Positions 10,194 to 17,871 of a stretch of DNA of 64,000 nt are shown in pieces. Location of the stretch: the NCBI GenBank assembly GCA_036383255.1, contig DASVOS010000004.1, forward strand, positions 372,001 through 436,000, in the 5' to 3' direction. The notes beneath the pieces were generated by a model. That model ran no database searches and was not told the origin of the DNA. It saw only the letters and a program-made list of their open reading frames with translations. The number at the start of each line of letters is the position of its first letter. Position 1 is the stretch's first letter. Both the position numbers and the translations under genes were made by a program. The stretch comes from Gammaproteobacteria bacterium. Its GTDB lineage: Bacteria > Pseudomonadota > Gammaproteobacteria > Natronospirales > REEB76.

Positions 10194-11726
10194 ATGAAAC
10201 GTGCACAGATATTCGGCGCGCTGCTGCTGGCGGCGTCGCTGCCGGCCCTGGCGGACGAGGCCAAGCCCGCGGCCCCGGCCGCGGACCAGCAGTCCGCCAC
10301 CCAGGGCTCGGTGACCGTCGGCGGCAAGAGCATCGCCTACACCGCCAACGCCGGCACCCTGGCGCTGAAGGACGGCAAGGGCGAGCCCACCGCCACCATG
10401 TCCTACGTGGCCTATTTCGCCAACGGCGCCTCCGCGCCGAACCGCCCGATCATGTTCATCTACAACGGCGGCCCGGGCTCCTCCACCATCTGGCTGCACA
10501 TGGCCTCCTTCGGCCCCAAGCGCGCGCTGCTCGGCGACGCCAAGCACACCCCGCCGGCCTCGTACCAGCTCGTCAGCAACGAGTACAGCCTGCTGGATGC
10601 CACCGACCTCGTGTTCGTGGACGCGGTCGGCACCGGCTTCGGCCGGGTGCTGGACAAGGACGTGGGCGGCAAGGGCGAGGCGAAGGACTTCTACGGCGTG
10701 GACCAGGACGGCAAGGCCTTCACCCAGTTCATCGAGCGCTTCCTGACCAAGTACAGCCGCTGGAACTCGCCCAAGTACCTGTTCGGCGAGAGCTACGGCA
10801 CGCCGCGCTCGGCGGTGGTGGCGAACGACCTCGTCAACGACGCGGTGGACCTGAACGGCGTGATCCTGCTTTCGGCGATCCTGAACTTCGACCTCAACGC
10901 CGACTTCCCGCAGGTCAACCCCTCGATGGACCTCCCCTACGCGGTGATGCTGCCGACCCAGGCCGCCGCGGCCTGGTACCACAAGAAGGCGGGCGCCGGC
11001 GTCAAGGATCTCCCGACCTACCTGCACCAGGTCGAGGACTTCGCGATGCACGACTACCTGGGAGCGCTGCAGGAGGGCTCCGAGCTTTCCGCCGACAGGA
11101 AGCGCGCCGTGGCGCAGAAGATGTCCGAGTACATCGGCCTGCCGGTGGACTACCTGCTGAAGGCGAACCTGCGCGTCACCGGCCCTCAGTTCGAGCAGCA
11201 GCTCCTGCAGGGCAGCGAGGAGGCCACCGGCCGCTTCGACGTGCGCTACGCGGGCCCGCAGCTCGATCCCCTGGGTGAGTTCGCGTTCTACGACCCGCAG
11301 TCCTCCGCCATCGGCTCGCCGATCGTGTCGCTGTTCAACGACTACGTCCGCGGCCAGCTCAAGTTCGGCCAGGACCTCACCTACCTGCCGGTGAGCGGCG
11401 AGGTGGGCAACGCCTGGGACTTCAAGCACCAGCAGCCGGGCGTGCCGTTCGCGCTGCCCACCACCACCAACGTGATGCCGGACCTGGCCTCCGCCATGGC
11501 CCAGAACCCGGACATGAAGGTGATGCTGAACTCGGGGTACTACGACCTGGCCACGCCCTACTACTCGGCGGTGTACGTGATGCACCACCTGCCGATGCCG
11601 GACGCGCTGCAGAAGAACATCTCCTACCAGTTCTATCCGGCCGGCCACATGGTGTACGTGAACCTGGACAGCCTGAAGCTGCTGCACGACAGCGTGGCGA
11701 AGTTCATCGCCTCCAGCCACAAGTAA
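10194..11726 (+). CDS. Secreted serine carboxypeptidase-like protein (peptidase family S10)
   Basis: The 510-residue protein has a signal peptide (MKRAQIFGALLLAASLPALA) and the S10 fold. The oxyanion motif NGGPGSST lies near residue 91, the nucleophile motif GESYG has Ser at residue 200, the acid is in GYYDLATP and the His is in PAGHM near the end. S10 enzymes remove C-terminal residues at acid pH; bacterial ones are secreted or periplasmic. It stands alone, with a perfect intrinsic terminator 24 nt after the stop. Confidence 0.9.
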   Translation: MKRAQIFGALLLAASLPALADEAKPAAPAADQQSATQGSVTVGGKSIAYTANAGTLALKDGKGEPTATMSYVAYFANGASAPNRPIMFIYNGGPGSSTIWLHMASFGPKRALLGDAKHTPPASYQLVSNEYSLLDATDLVFVDAVGTGFGRVLDKDVGGKGEAKDFYGVDQDGKAFTQFIERFLTKYSRWNSPKYLFGESYGTPRSAVVANDLVNDAVDLNGVILLSAILNFDLNADFPQVNPSMDLPYAVMLPTQAAAAWYHKKAGAGVKDLPTYLHQVEDFAMHDYLGALQEGSELSADRKRAVAQKMSEYIGLPVDYLLKANLRVTGPQFEQQLLQGSEEATGRFDVRYAGPQLDPLGEFAFYDPQSSAIGSPIVSLFNDYVRGQLKFGQDLTYLPVSGEVGNAWDFKHQQPGVPFALPTTTNVMPDLASAMAQNPDMKVMLNSGYYDLATPYYSAVYVMHHLPMPDALQKNISYQFYPAGHMVYVNLDSLKLLHDSVAKFIASSHK

Positions 11727-11750
11727 GCTGATCCGCGTTTGATGTAATCT

Positions 11751-11785
11751 GGCCGCGCACCGGAAGGTGCGCGGCCTTTTCTTTT
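11751..11785 (+). terminator. Rho-independent terminator after the S10 peptidase gene
   Basis: GGCCGCGCAC and GTGCGCGGCC form a perfect 10-bp stem around a 6-nt loop, followed at once by TTTTCTTTT. This is a textbook intrinsic terminator. Confidence 0.9.
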
Positions 11786-11794
11786 GGGGACGCC

Positions 11795-12052
11795 ATGAGC
11801 TGGTGGGTCTATGTCATCGAGTGCGACAGCGGCGCCTGGTACACCGGCATCACCAGTGATCTCGAGCGGCGCTTCCAGCAGCACGCCTCCGGCAAGGGCG
11901 CCAAATACTTCCGCATGGACAGGCCCAGGCGCATCGTGGCGGCGCAGCCCTGCGAGTCGAAGAGCGAGGCGCTCAAGTCGGAGGCGGCGCTGAAAGCCCT
12001 GGGCAGGGAAGCCAAGGCCGAGTGGATACGCCGGAATCCCCGGGACGCTTAG
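11795..12052 (+). CDS. GIY-YIG nuclease-fold protein (YhbQ/UPF0213 type)
   Basis: This 85-residue stand-alone GIY-YIG domain shows the variant first motif WVYVIEC...WYTGITSDLERRFQQH and the later segments KYFRMDRP and SEAALKALGREAKAEWIRR. Small members of this family have weak nuclease activity and have been linked to DNA repair. GGGGA lies 5 nt before the ATG. The last codon and stop overlap the stop of the convergent membrane gene by 4 nt. Confidence 0.85.
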   Translation: MSWWVYVIECDSGAWYTGITSDLERRFQQHASGKGAKYFRMDRPRRIVAAQPCESKSEALKSEAALKALGREAKAEWIRRNPRDA

Positions 12053-12429
12053 GGTTTCGCCCGCAGCATCCAGGTGCTGAGCCACAGCAGTCCGCCCAGC
12101 ACCGGGAACAGCCAGAAGAAAGGCCCTATCCAGAGGGCCGCCCAGGTGCCGGCTAGGATGTAGAAGCCGCCCGTCACCCAGGGGATCACCGCGAGGCTCG
12201 CGTCGCCGCGGTGCAGCTTCTTCCAGCACCACAGCAGCAGCACGCCGAACACCAGCATGGTGCCGCTCACCCAGAACCAGATGAGCTCCTGCAGCTTCAA
12301 GGCCTCCGGCGCCACGCCCGCCAGCGTGGCGCTCACATGCGTGGACCATTGGTGGCCGTGGCCGAACGCCCCGAGGCCCACCATGAAGGACGTGATCAGG
12401 AACAGAGCAGAGAAGAATTTGCGTGTCAT
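12049..12429 (-). CDS. Small integral membrane protein, four transmembrane segments
   Basis: The 126-residue protein has four hydrophobic helices (about residues 7-24, 45-67, 80-98 and 102-120) separated by short loops; the second ends in WCWKKLHRGD. I do not recognise the family. It converges on the GIY-YIG gene with overlapping stops and diverges from rep across 84 bp. Function is unknown. Confidence 0.65.
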   Translation of the reverse strand: MTRKFFSALFLITSFMVGLGAFGHGHQWSTHVSATLAGVAPEALKLQELIWFWVSGTMLVFGVLLLWCWKKLHRGDASLAVIPWVTGGFYILAGTWAALWIGPFFWLFPVLGGLLWLSTWMLRAKP

Positions 12430-12501
12430 GTCGGACGCTCCCTACGCGGTCTGCACAATTCCCCCGGTGTCACAAGACTGCCGCGCCCCGGCGGCGCCGT
12501 C

Positions 12502-12507
12502 TAATAT
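12502..12507 (+). promoter_or_regulatory. Putative -10 element of a leaderless rep transcript
   Basis: TAATAT ends 6 nt before the rep ATG and no Shine-Dalgarno sequence precedes the start. A transcript from this box would begin at or next to the A of ATG. Confidence 0.5.
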
Positions 12508-12513
12508 AAACCC

Positions 12514-14538
12514 ATGCCGCGTCTTTCCCCTCTCGACCGCCTGAACCCCGCCCAGCGCGCGGCGGTGCAGTACCTGGACGGCCCGATGCTGGTGCTCGCC
12601 GGTGCCGGCAGCGGCAAGACCCGCGTCATCACCCGCAAGATCGCCCACATGGTGGGCGAGCGCGGCATCAAGCCCGAGGCCATCGCCGCCGTCACCTTCA
12701 CCAACAAGGCGGCGCGGGAGATGAAGGCGCGGGTGGGCGAACTCTTGGACGCGGAGCGGGCCAAGGGACTCACGGTCTCCACCTTCCACACCCTGGGCAT
12801 GCGCCTCCTGCGGGAGGAGCACGCACGCATAGGCTACCGGCGCGGCTTCACCTTGTTCGACGCGGAGGACAGCCTCACGTTGCTGCGCGAGCTCCTGAAG
12901 GTGGACCGGTTGGAGAAGGCGGAAGTGCTGGAGCGGGCCCAGTGGCAGATCTCCGCCTGGAAGAGCGGCCTCGTCACGCCGGAAGAGGCGGTGAAGAAGG
13001 CCGGCAGCGACCATGACCGGCGCCACGCGCGGCTTTATCTCGACTACCAGCGCAACCTGCAAGCCTACAACGCCATGGACTTCGACGACCTCATCTCGAA
13101 GCCCGTGCACCTCTTGGAGAGCGACGCGGAGGCACGGGAGAAATGGCAAGGCCGGCTGCGCTACCTCCTGGTGGATGAGTACCAGGACACCAACGCCGCC
13201 CAGTACCGGCTGCTCAAGCTTCTTGCGGGTCCGCGCGCCGCGTTCACCGCGGTGGGCGACGACGACCAGTCCATCTACTCCTGGCGCGGCGCGGAACCCA
13301 GGAACCTGGCGTTGCTCAAGGAGGACTTTCCCACTCTCAAGGTGGTGAAGCTGGAGCAGAACTACCGGTCCACCCGGCGCATCCTCAGGGTCGCCAACAA
13401 GCTCATCGGCAACAACCCGCATCTCTTCGAGAAGCAGCTCTGGAGCGACCTCGGTGAGGGCGATCCGATCAGGGTGGTGGCTTGCCCGGACGCGCATGGC
13501 GAGGCGGAGCGCGTGGCCACCGAGATCACCGCCCACAAGCTCAAGTACAAGAGCCGCAACGGCGACTTCGCGATCCTCTATCGCAGCAACCACCAGTCGC
13601 GTCTGTTCGAGAAGGCGCTGCGCGAGCAGAAGCTGAACTACGACATCTCCGGCGGCACCTCGTTCTTCGACCGGGGCGAGGTGCGGGACCTCGTGGCCTA
13701 CCTGCGCCTGCTGGTGAACCCGGACGACGACTCGGCCTTCCTGCGCATCGTGAACCTGCCGCGCCGCGAGCTCGGGCCCGTGACCCTGGAGAAGCTGGGC
13801 GCTTTCGCCGGACAGAAGCACATCAGCCTGTTCGGCGCCTGCTTCGAGGCGGAGTTGCGCGGGCAACTGCAGGAGAGGGCGGCGGACAAGCTCAAGGAGT
13901 TCGCCACCTGGGTCTCGAAGACCGCCGAGGCCGCCGAGAGCGAGCCCGCCGCCGCGGTGGTGAGGCAGATGCTCGAGGACATCGCCTACGAAGGGTGGCT
14001 CAGGGACAGCGCCAAGGACCTGCCCACCGCCGAGCGCAAGTGGGAGAACGTGCAGGAGTTCGTGCAGTGGCTGGAGAGGCCCATCGCGGGCGAGGCCGGC
14101 ACGCTGGTGGACACCTTGGGCAAGCTCGCGCTCATGGATATGCTGGACCGCAACGCCGACGACAAGGACGGCGACGCGGTGCAGCTCATGACGCTGCACG
14201 CGGCCAAGGGCCTGGAGTTCCCCCATGTGTTCCTGGTGGGCATGGAGGAGGAGATCCTGCCGCACCGCAACAGCCTCGAGGGCGACAGCCTGGAGGAGGA
14301 ACGGCGCCTCTGCTACGTGGGCATCACCCGCGCGCGCCAGACCCTGACGCTCAGCTATGCCGACAAGCGCAAGAAGTACGGCGAGGAGATCGCCTGCGAG
14401 CCGAGCCGCTTCCTCAAGGAACTGCCGGTGGACGACCTCCTGTCCGACAGCGACGCGCCGCCGGCCACGGCGGAGGAGCGGGTGGCCCGCGGCAAGGCTT
14501 ACCTGGATTCCTTGCGAGGCTTGCTCAACGAATCGTGA
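12514..14538 (+). CDS. rep: ATP-dependent DNA helicase Rep (UvrD superfamily 1A)
   Basis: Rep is a 3'-5' helicase that clears proteins ahead of the replication fork. The 674-residue protein shows all SF1 motifs: Q-motif LNPAQRAAV, Walker A GAGSGKT (I), TFTNKAAREMK (Ia), DEYQDTN (II), DDDQSIYSWRGA (III), QNYRST (IV), LMTLHAAKGLEF (V) and VGITRARQTL (VI). Length matches Rep (about 670) rather than UvrD (about 720), and there is no long UvrD-type tail. A -10-like TAATAT ends 6 nt before the ATG with no Shine-Dalgarno sequence, so the mRNA may be leaderless. Confidence 0.93.
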   Translation: MPRLSPLDRLNPAQRAAVQYLDGPMLVLAGAGSGKTRVITRKIAHMVGERGIKPEAIAAVTFTNKAAREMKARVGELLDAERAKGLTVSTFHTLGMRLLREEHARIGYRRGFTLFDAEDSLTLLRELLKVDRLEKAEVLERAQWQISAWKSGLVTPEEAVKKAGSDHDRRHARLYLDYQRNLQAYNAMDFDDLISKPVHLLESDAEAREKWQGRLRYLLVDEYQDTNAAQYRLLKLLAGPRAAFTAVGDDDQSIYSWRGAEPRNLALLKEDFPTLKVVKLEQNYRSTRRILRVANKLIGNNPHLFEKQLWSDLGEGDPIRVVACPDAHGEAERVATEITAHKLKYKSRNGDFAILYRSNHQSRLFEKALREQKLNYDISGGTSFFDRGEVRDLVAYLRLLVNPDDDSAFLRIVNLPRRELGPVTLEKLGAFAGQKHISLFGACFEAELRGQLQERAADKLKEFATWVSKTAEAAESEPAAAVVRQMLEDIAYEGWLRDSAKDLPTAERKWENVQEFVQWLERPIAGEAGTLVDTLGKLALMDMLDRNADDKDGDAVQLMTLHAAKGLEFPHVFLVGMEEEILPHRNSLEGDSLEEERRLCYVGITRARQTLTLSYADKRKKYGEEIACEPSRFLKELPVDDLLSDSDAPPATAEERVARGKAYLDSLRGLLNES

Positions 14539-14543
14539 AAATG

Positions 14544-14571
14544 AAAAACCCCCTTCGAAGGGGGCTTTTCT
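14544..14571. terminator. Bidirectional terminator between rep and the cytochrome gene
   Basis: CCCCCTT and AAGGGGG form a 7-bp stem around CG, with an A-run on the left (14544-14548) and CTTTTCTT on the right, so it can stop both the convergent rep and cytochrome transcripts. Confidence 0.85.
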
Positions 14572-14590
14572 TCAGTCGGTCTAGCTTGGC

Positions 14591-15121
14591 TTACTTGCTC
14601 TGGCCCACCATGTACTCGAGCGCCTTCACCACGTCGTCGTCCGAGAGGGACGAGTTGCCGCCGTGGGCCGGCATCTGGTTGAAGCCCTTGAGCGCGTGCT
14701 CCTTCAGCACGTCCATGCCCTTCTTGATGCGCGGGGCCCAGGCGGCCTTGTCGCCCATCTTCGGCGCGCCGAGCAGGCCGCTGCCGTGGCAGGCGGCGCA
14801 GGTGCCCTCCCATATCTCCTTGCCGGACTTGGCAGCGCCGCCGCCCCCGCCCGCGGCGGGCGCAGCCTTGGCCATCTGGCTCTTGGTGTCGCCGGAGATC
14901 TGCACGTCGCCCACCGGCGCCAGGCGCTGATCGATGAGCTGCTCCTCGGTGGAACTGCCCTTCTCGTAGGCACCCGGCACGGAGTCGGCGATGCCGTTGG
15001 CCAGCCAGTACATGGCGACGGCGAAGGCCACCAGGATGCCCAGCACCAGCATGAAGGTGTCGTAGAAGTGCTGGTCGTGCTTGGCTTCGGCGGACTGTTC
15101 GGCGGCTTTCTTCTTGGCCAT
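14591..15121 (-). CDS. Membrane-anchored monohaem cytochrome c5-type protein
   Basis: The 176-residue protein is anchored by one N-terminal helix (about residues 24-43). An Ala/Gly-rich linker follows, then one class I haem domain with the CAACH haem-binding site; the likely Met ligand is in FNQMPAHGG. The layout matches the cytochrome c5 electron carriers that feed terminal oxidases. On the minus strand TATAAT (15159-15154) lies about 33 nt before the ATG. It is divergent from tRNA-Arg. Confidence 0.85.
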   Translation of the reverse strand: MAKKKAAEQSAEAKHDQHFYDTFMLVLGILVAFAVAMYWLANGIADSVPGAYEKGSSTEEQLIDQRLAPVGDVQISGDTKSQMAKAAPAAGGGGGAAKSGKEIWEGTCAACHGSGLLGAPKMGDKAAWAPRIKKGMDVLKEHALKGFNQMPAHGGNSSLSDDDVVKALEYMVGQSK

Positions 15122-15268
15122 GGCGGGATCCCGGTGACTGAATCAGGGGCGTGATTATAAAGGTTTAGCCGGAGCCGGGAGAGGTTTGGTTGGACGCCCC
15201 TGGGGGCCTCGGGTATCCTTGCGGCCCCTCGAAGTGCCCGCCGCACTAGAGCAAAATCACGTTTCAGA

Positions 15269-15345
15269 GCGCCCGTAGCTCAGCTGGATAGAGCGTGTGC
15301 CTCCGGCGCACAAGGTCAGGGGTTCGAATCCCTTCGGGCGCGCCA
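15269..15345 (+). tRNA. tRNA-Arg, anticodon CCG
   Basis: The 77-nt cloverleaf is complete: a 7-bp acceptor stem GCGCCCG/CGGGCGC, D-arm GCTC/GAGC, a 5-bp anticodon stem with loop CTCCGGC (anticodon CCG, reading CGG), T-arm with TTCGAAT loop, discriminator G and an encoded CCA. The CCA is also the first part of a 21-bp perfect hairpin that follows the gene. Confidence 0.96.
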
Positions 15346-15390
15346 AATACAAAGGCCCCCTGCAAAAAAGCAGGGGGCCTTTGTATTTGG
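15343..15390. terminator. Perfect 21-bp stem hairpin beginning inside the tRNA CCA end
   Basis: The arms 15343-15363 and 15370-15390 are exact reverse complements and enclose a loop of six A. Flanking AT-rich arm ends give weak U-runs in both directions, so this is probably the tRNA-Arg terminator. The arm includes the last CCA of the tRNA, which is unusual. Confidence 0.75.
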
Positions 15391-15735
15391 CGAGGTCAGA
15401 AAAGGGATTCGAACCCTGCGGGTTCGCCGGGCTGCTGCGCAGCCCGGACCTGGGCGGCCATTCTGGCCGGCCGTTCGGCGCTTCGCGCCTCACCCCTTCG
15501 GGCGCGCGCCATTTAAGGGAGGATTCGAATCCAAGGGTTCGCCGAGGGCTGCGCATTCCATGCTCCGCCCTCGGTCCAGGCCGCACCACTGCGCTACGCA
15601 TCCAGCTCCGCTTGCGGGCCGGGGCATACATCCCTGTATACCCGTCCGCGATTTCGTCTCGGACCCCTGGCCTCTTGACTTCATACTGTGCGCCATACAC
15701 TATATGCCACATACCATTTGCCACATGGGTTATCC
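15391..15735. repeat. Cluster of palindromes and tRNA 3'-end-like fragments
   Basis: No gene is seen in these 345 bp. Several hairpins are packed together: GGGCTGC/GCAGCCC (about 15428-15445), a CCGAGGG/CCCTCGG arm pair (about 15541-15573), and an imperfect GGGCATAC/GTATACCC hairpin with loop ATCCCT (15622-15643). T-arm-like motifs (GGGATTCGAACCCT near 15403, GGATTCGAATCC near 15521) and a copy of the tRNA-Arg 3' end (CCCTTCGGGCGCG, near 15495) recur. It looks like decayed tRNA-derived and REP-like repeats. The last 60 bp hold the padR promoter region, with TTGACT at 15675-15680 and two direct TGCCACAT repeats 15 bp apart just before the gene. Confidence 0.6.
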
Positions 15736-16059
15736 ATGGGTACCGAAGCTTTCGAAAACCTGCGTCTGGAGCTGCGCCGGGGCTCCCTGATCCTGGCGGT
15801 GCTGGCCGAGCTCAGGACCGAGCAGTACGGCTACACCCTGCGCAAGGCTCTCTCTGGCCACGGCATGGAGATCGACGAGGGCACCCTCTATCCCCTGCTC
15901 CGGCGCCTGGAGTCCCAGGGACTCCTCACCAGCCAGTGGCGTGAGGAGGACAAGCGCAAGAAGCGCTTCTACCAGCTTTCCCCGGAAGGGGCCCGGATAC
16001 TGGAGCAGTTGAGCGCCGAGTGGCGCGCCATCAACGGCTCCCTCGAACAGATCCTGTAA
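15736..16059 (+). CDS. PadR family transcriptional regulator
   Basis: The 107-residue winged-helix protein contains the PadR core LRRGSLILAVLAEL...YGYTLRKALS, the wing EGTLYPLLRRLESQGLL and KRKKRFYQLSPEGARIL, plus a short C-terminal dimerisation helix. PadR proteins usually repress their own operon and the adjacent membrane gene. The start at 15736 was chosen over an upstream ATG at 15688 because PadR homology begins there. Two TGCCACAT direct repeats (about 15705 and 15720) lie in the promoter region and could be its operator. The next gene starts 9 nt downstream, so the two form an operon. Confidence 0.85.
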   Translation: MGTEAFENLRLELRRGSLILAVLAELRTEQYGYTLRKALSGHGMEIDEGTLYPLLRRLESQGLLTSQWREEDKRKKRFYQLSPEGARILEQLSAEWRAINGSLEQIL

Positions 16060-16068
16060 GGAGCCGCC

Positions 16069-17070
16069 ATGGAATCCCTCGACCGCTACCTCAACTTCAT
16101 CCGCTTCCTGCTGCCGCGCGGCAAGCAGGAGGACATCATCGCCGAGCTCTCCGGGGACCTGCACGCGCAGGTCGCTGACCGGGAGGCGGAGCTCGGCCGG
16201 CCGATAAACGAGGGCGAGCTCGAAGCGCTGCTCAAGCACTGCGGCCATCCCTTGATGGTGGCGGCGCGCTACCAGGCGCAGCAGCAGCTCATCGGCCAGC
16301 CGTTCTATCCCCTGTACCTGCTCGCCCTCAAGATGGTGCAGTGGGTGCTGTTGCCGCTGCTGCTGGTGATCGGCCTCATGCTGTCCGTGTTCCGGCCCCA
16401 CATGGTGGACGCGATGATCCAGGCGGTGGGCAATGCCATCGGCAGCGCCATCTTCACGGTGGGCCTGCTCACTGTGGCCTTCGCGGTGCTCGAGCGCCTG
16501 CAGGTCAAGCTGCATTTCCTCGACAACTGGCGGCTCAACGACCTGCCCAAGGTCCCGGTGATCCAGGATCCGTCGCAGATCACCCGCTCCGCCTCCTTCG
16601 GCGGCTTCGCGGGGCTCCTGTTCTTCATCGTCTGGTGGATGGACCTCATCCGCATCCCGCAGCTCCCGCACGTGCATTTCCTGCAGGCCCTGCCCGAGGG
16701 CTTCTTCTGGCCGGTGCTGCTGGTAGCGGGCGCGGAGATGCTGCTGCACCTCGTGAACCTGTTCCTGCCCTGGTGGACGCGCAGGCGCGCCGCCTTCCGG
16801 CTGGTGCTGGATATCTGTTCCCTGGTGCTGCTGGCTGCCATCGCCACCGCGTGGCCCTGGTTCGCCATCCATATGGACGCGGGTATGACGGCCGACATCG
16901 GGCCCTCGATCCGCGACGTGGCCAAGCTGGAGCAGGTGGTGAACCTGTCGCTGCTGGTCTCCCTCGGCATCATGGCCTTGAGCTACGTGGCGCGGCTGGT
17001 GCAGGACCTGCGGCGCGCCCAGGGCCTGCCTGCCTACGGCAACTGGCTCATGGCGATGTTCGCCAACTGA
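16069..17070 (+). CDS. PadR-associated multi-pass membrane protein with N-terminal HAAS-like domain
   Basis: The 333-residue protein begins with a soluble helical domain (residues about 1-75, including RGKQEDIIAELSGDLHAQVADREAEL...EALLKHCGHPLMVAARY) of the HAAS/permease-prefix type that commonly follows PadR genes. About six transmembrane helices come after it. Such pairs are thought to sense envelope or lipid state, with the HAAS domain linked to the regulator; that role is inferred from family context. GGAG lies close before the ATG. A short GTG open frame follows 4 nt after the stop. Confidence 0.75.
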   Translation: MESLDRYLNFIRFLLPRGKQEDIIAELSGDLHAQVADREAELGRPINEGELEALLKHCGHPLMVAARYQAQQQLIGQPFYPLYLLALKMVQWVLLPLLLVIGLMLSVFRPHMVDAMIQAVGNAIGSAIFTVGLLTVAFAVLERLQVKLHFLDNWRLNDLPKVPVIQDPSQITRSASFGGFAGLLFFIVWWMDLIRIPQLPHVHFLQALPEGFFWPVLLVAGAEMLLHLVNLFLPWWTRRRAAFRLVLDICSLVLLAAIATAWPWFAIHMDAGMTADIGPSIRDVAKLEQVVNLSLLVSLGIMALSYVARLVQDLRRAQGLPAYGNWLMAMFAN

Positions 17071-17074
17071 CGCG

Positions 17075-17341
17075 GTGAAGATCGTGCGAGAGAAGGCTGC
17101 CGCCTGGCGCTACTTGGTGCCGCTACTCCTGGTCCCGGCGGCGCTGCTCGCGGCGGCGCTCTGCCTGGAGAGACCGGAGACGCGCGGGTACCAGCTGCCC
17201 GCGTTCACCACTACCGGCGGCCAGGGTCCCCGCTCGGGCGCTTTCAGGCTATCGCCTGGAGCTGCTGCTGCAGCTCGTCGGGACTCAGGAAATCCAGCGG
17301 CAGGCCCAGCATCAGCTCCACGCGCCGCTCCAGGAACGTGA
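17075..17341 (+). CDS. Doubtful small open frame with N-terminal membrane helix
   Basis: A GTG-initiated frame of 88 codons follows the membrane gene by 4 nt. Its first 30 residues look real: a basic start, then YLVPLLLVPAALLAAALCL as a membrane helix. The last 33 codons lie antisense inside arsC and read like a shadow (Ala/Pro/Arg-rich). It may be a genuine third operon member, a truncated gene, or noise. Confidence 0.3.
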   Translation: MKIVREKAAAWRYLVPLLLVPAALLAAALCLERPETRGYQLPAFTTTGGQGPRSGAFRLSPGAAAAARRDSGNPAAGPASAPRAAPGT

Positions 17342-17717
17342 AGGCCTGGGCGAAGGCGGCGAGCCGCTCCGCCTCGCCGCCCGCCACCGACGCGGGGTCC
17401 GGCAGGCCCCAATGCACCCGCACCGGCGCGCCGGGCCAGAGCGGGCAGGGCTCGGCGGCGGCTTGGTCGCAGACCGTGATCACCACGTCCATGCGCGGGG
17501 CAGCCTCGCCGGTGAACTCATCCCAGCTCTTGCTGCGCAGTCCCGCGGTGTCCAACTCGCAGGTGCGCAGCACCGCGAGCGCCAGCGGATGCACCTCGCC
17601 CCTGGGGTGGCTGCCGGCGCTGTAGGCCTGGATGCGTCCGGCGCCGCGGGCGTTCAGGAGCGCCTCCGCCAGGATGCTGCGGGCCGAGTTCCCGGTGCAG
17701 AGAATCAGGACGTTCAT
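17244..17717 (-). CDS. arsC: Arsenate reductase ArsC, low-molecular-weight phosphatase type
   Basis: The 157-residue protein has the N-terminal phosphatase P-loop CTGNSARS (Cys7 to Arg13, CX5R), the VITVCDQAAAEPCPLWPG segment with the redox cysteines of thioredoxin-coupled ArsC, and a DP general-acid motif in WGLPDPAS. It reduces arsenate to arsenite. No arsR, arsB or acr3 gene is next to it, so it stands outside a classical ars operon here. Its 3' end overlaps the doubtful small frame on the other strand. Confidence 0.88.
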   Translation of the reverse strand: MNVLILCTGNSARSILAEALLNARGAGRIQAYSAGSHPRGEVHPLALAVLRTCELDTAGLRSKSWDEFTGEAAPRMDVVITVCDQAAAEPCPLWPGAPVRVHWGLPDPASVAGGEAERLAAFAQAFTFLERRVELMLGLPLDFLSPDELQQQLQAIA

Positions 17718-17871
17718 TGACCTGATTATGGCGTAACCAGCATCAGGAGGAGGTCCGGGTCCGGCGCGACCCTGGAGGCCGCGTGGCAGTAGAATCTTCC
17801 CCTCGCGCCGGGCAACTTTGCACCCTCCGCCCGGTCATTAGAGTGCGTCCGTCGTCTCCAGGGAGATCCCG

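Noticed and set aside
15257-15724. Open frames across tRNA-Arg and the following palindromes
   Set aside because: They translate tRNA and repeat sequence (peptides such as GFEPLTLCAGGTRSIQLSYGR are a known artefact of reading tRNA genes).
15269-15735. Active genomic island or att site at tRNA-Arg
   Set aside because: No integrase and no phage or transfer genes follow; the 3'-end copy is only about 13 bp and lies within 230 bp, so at best a remnant.
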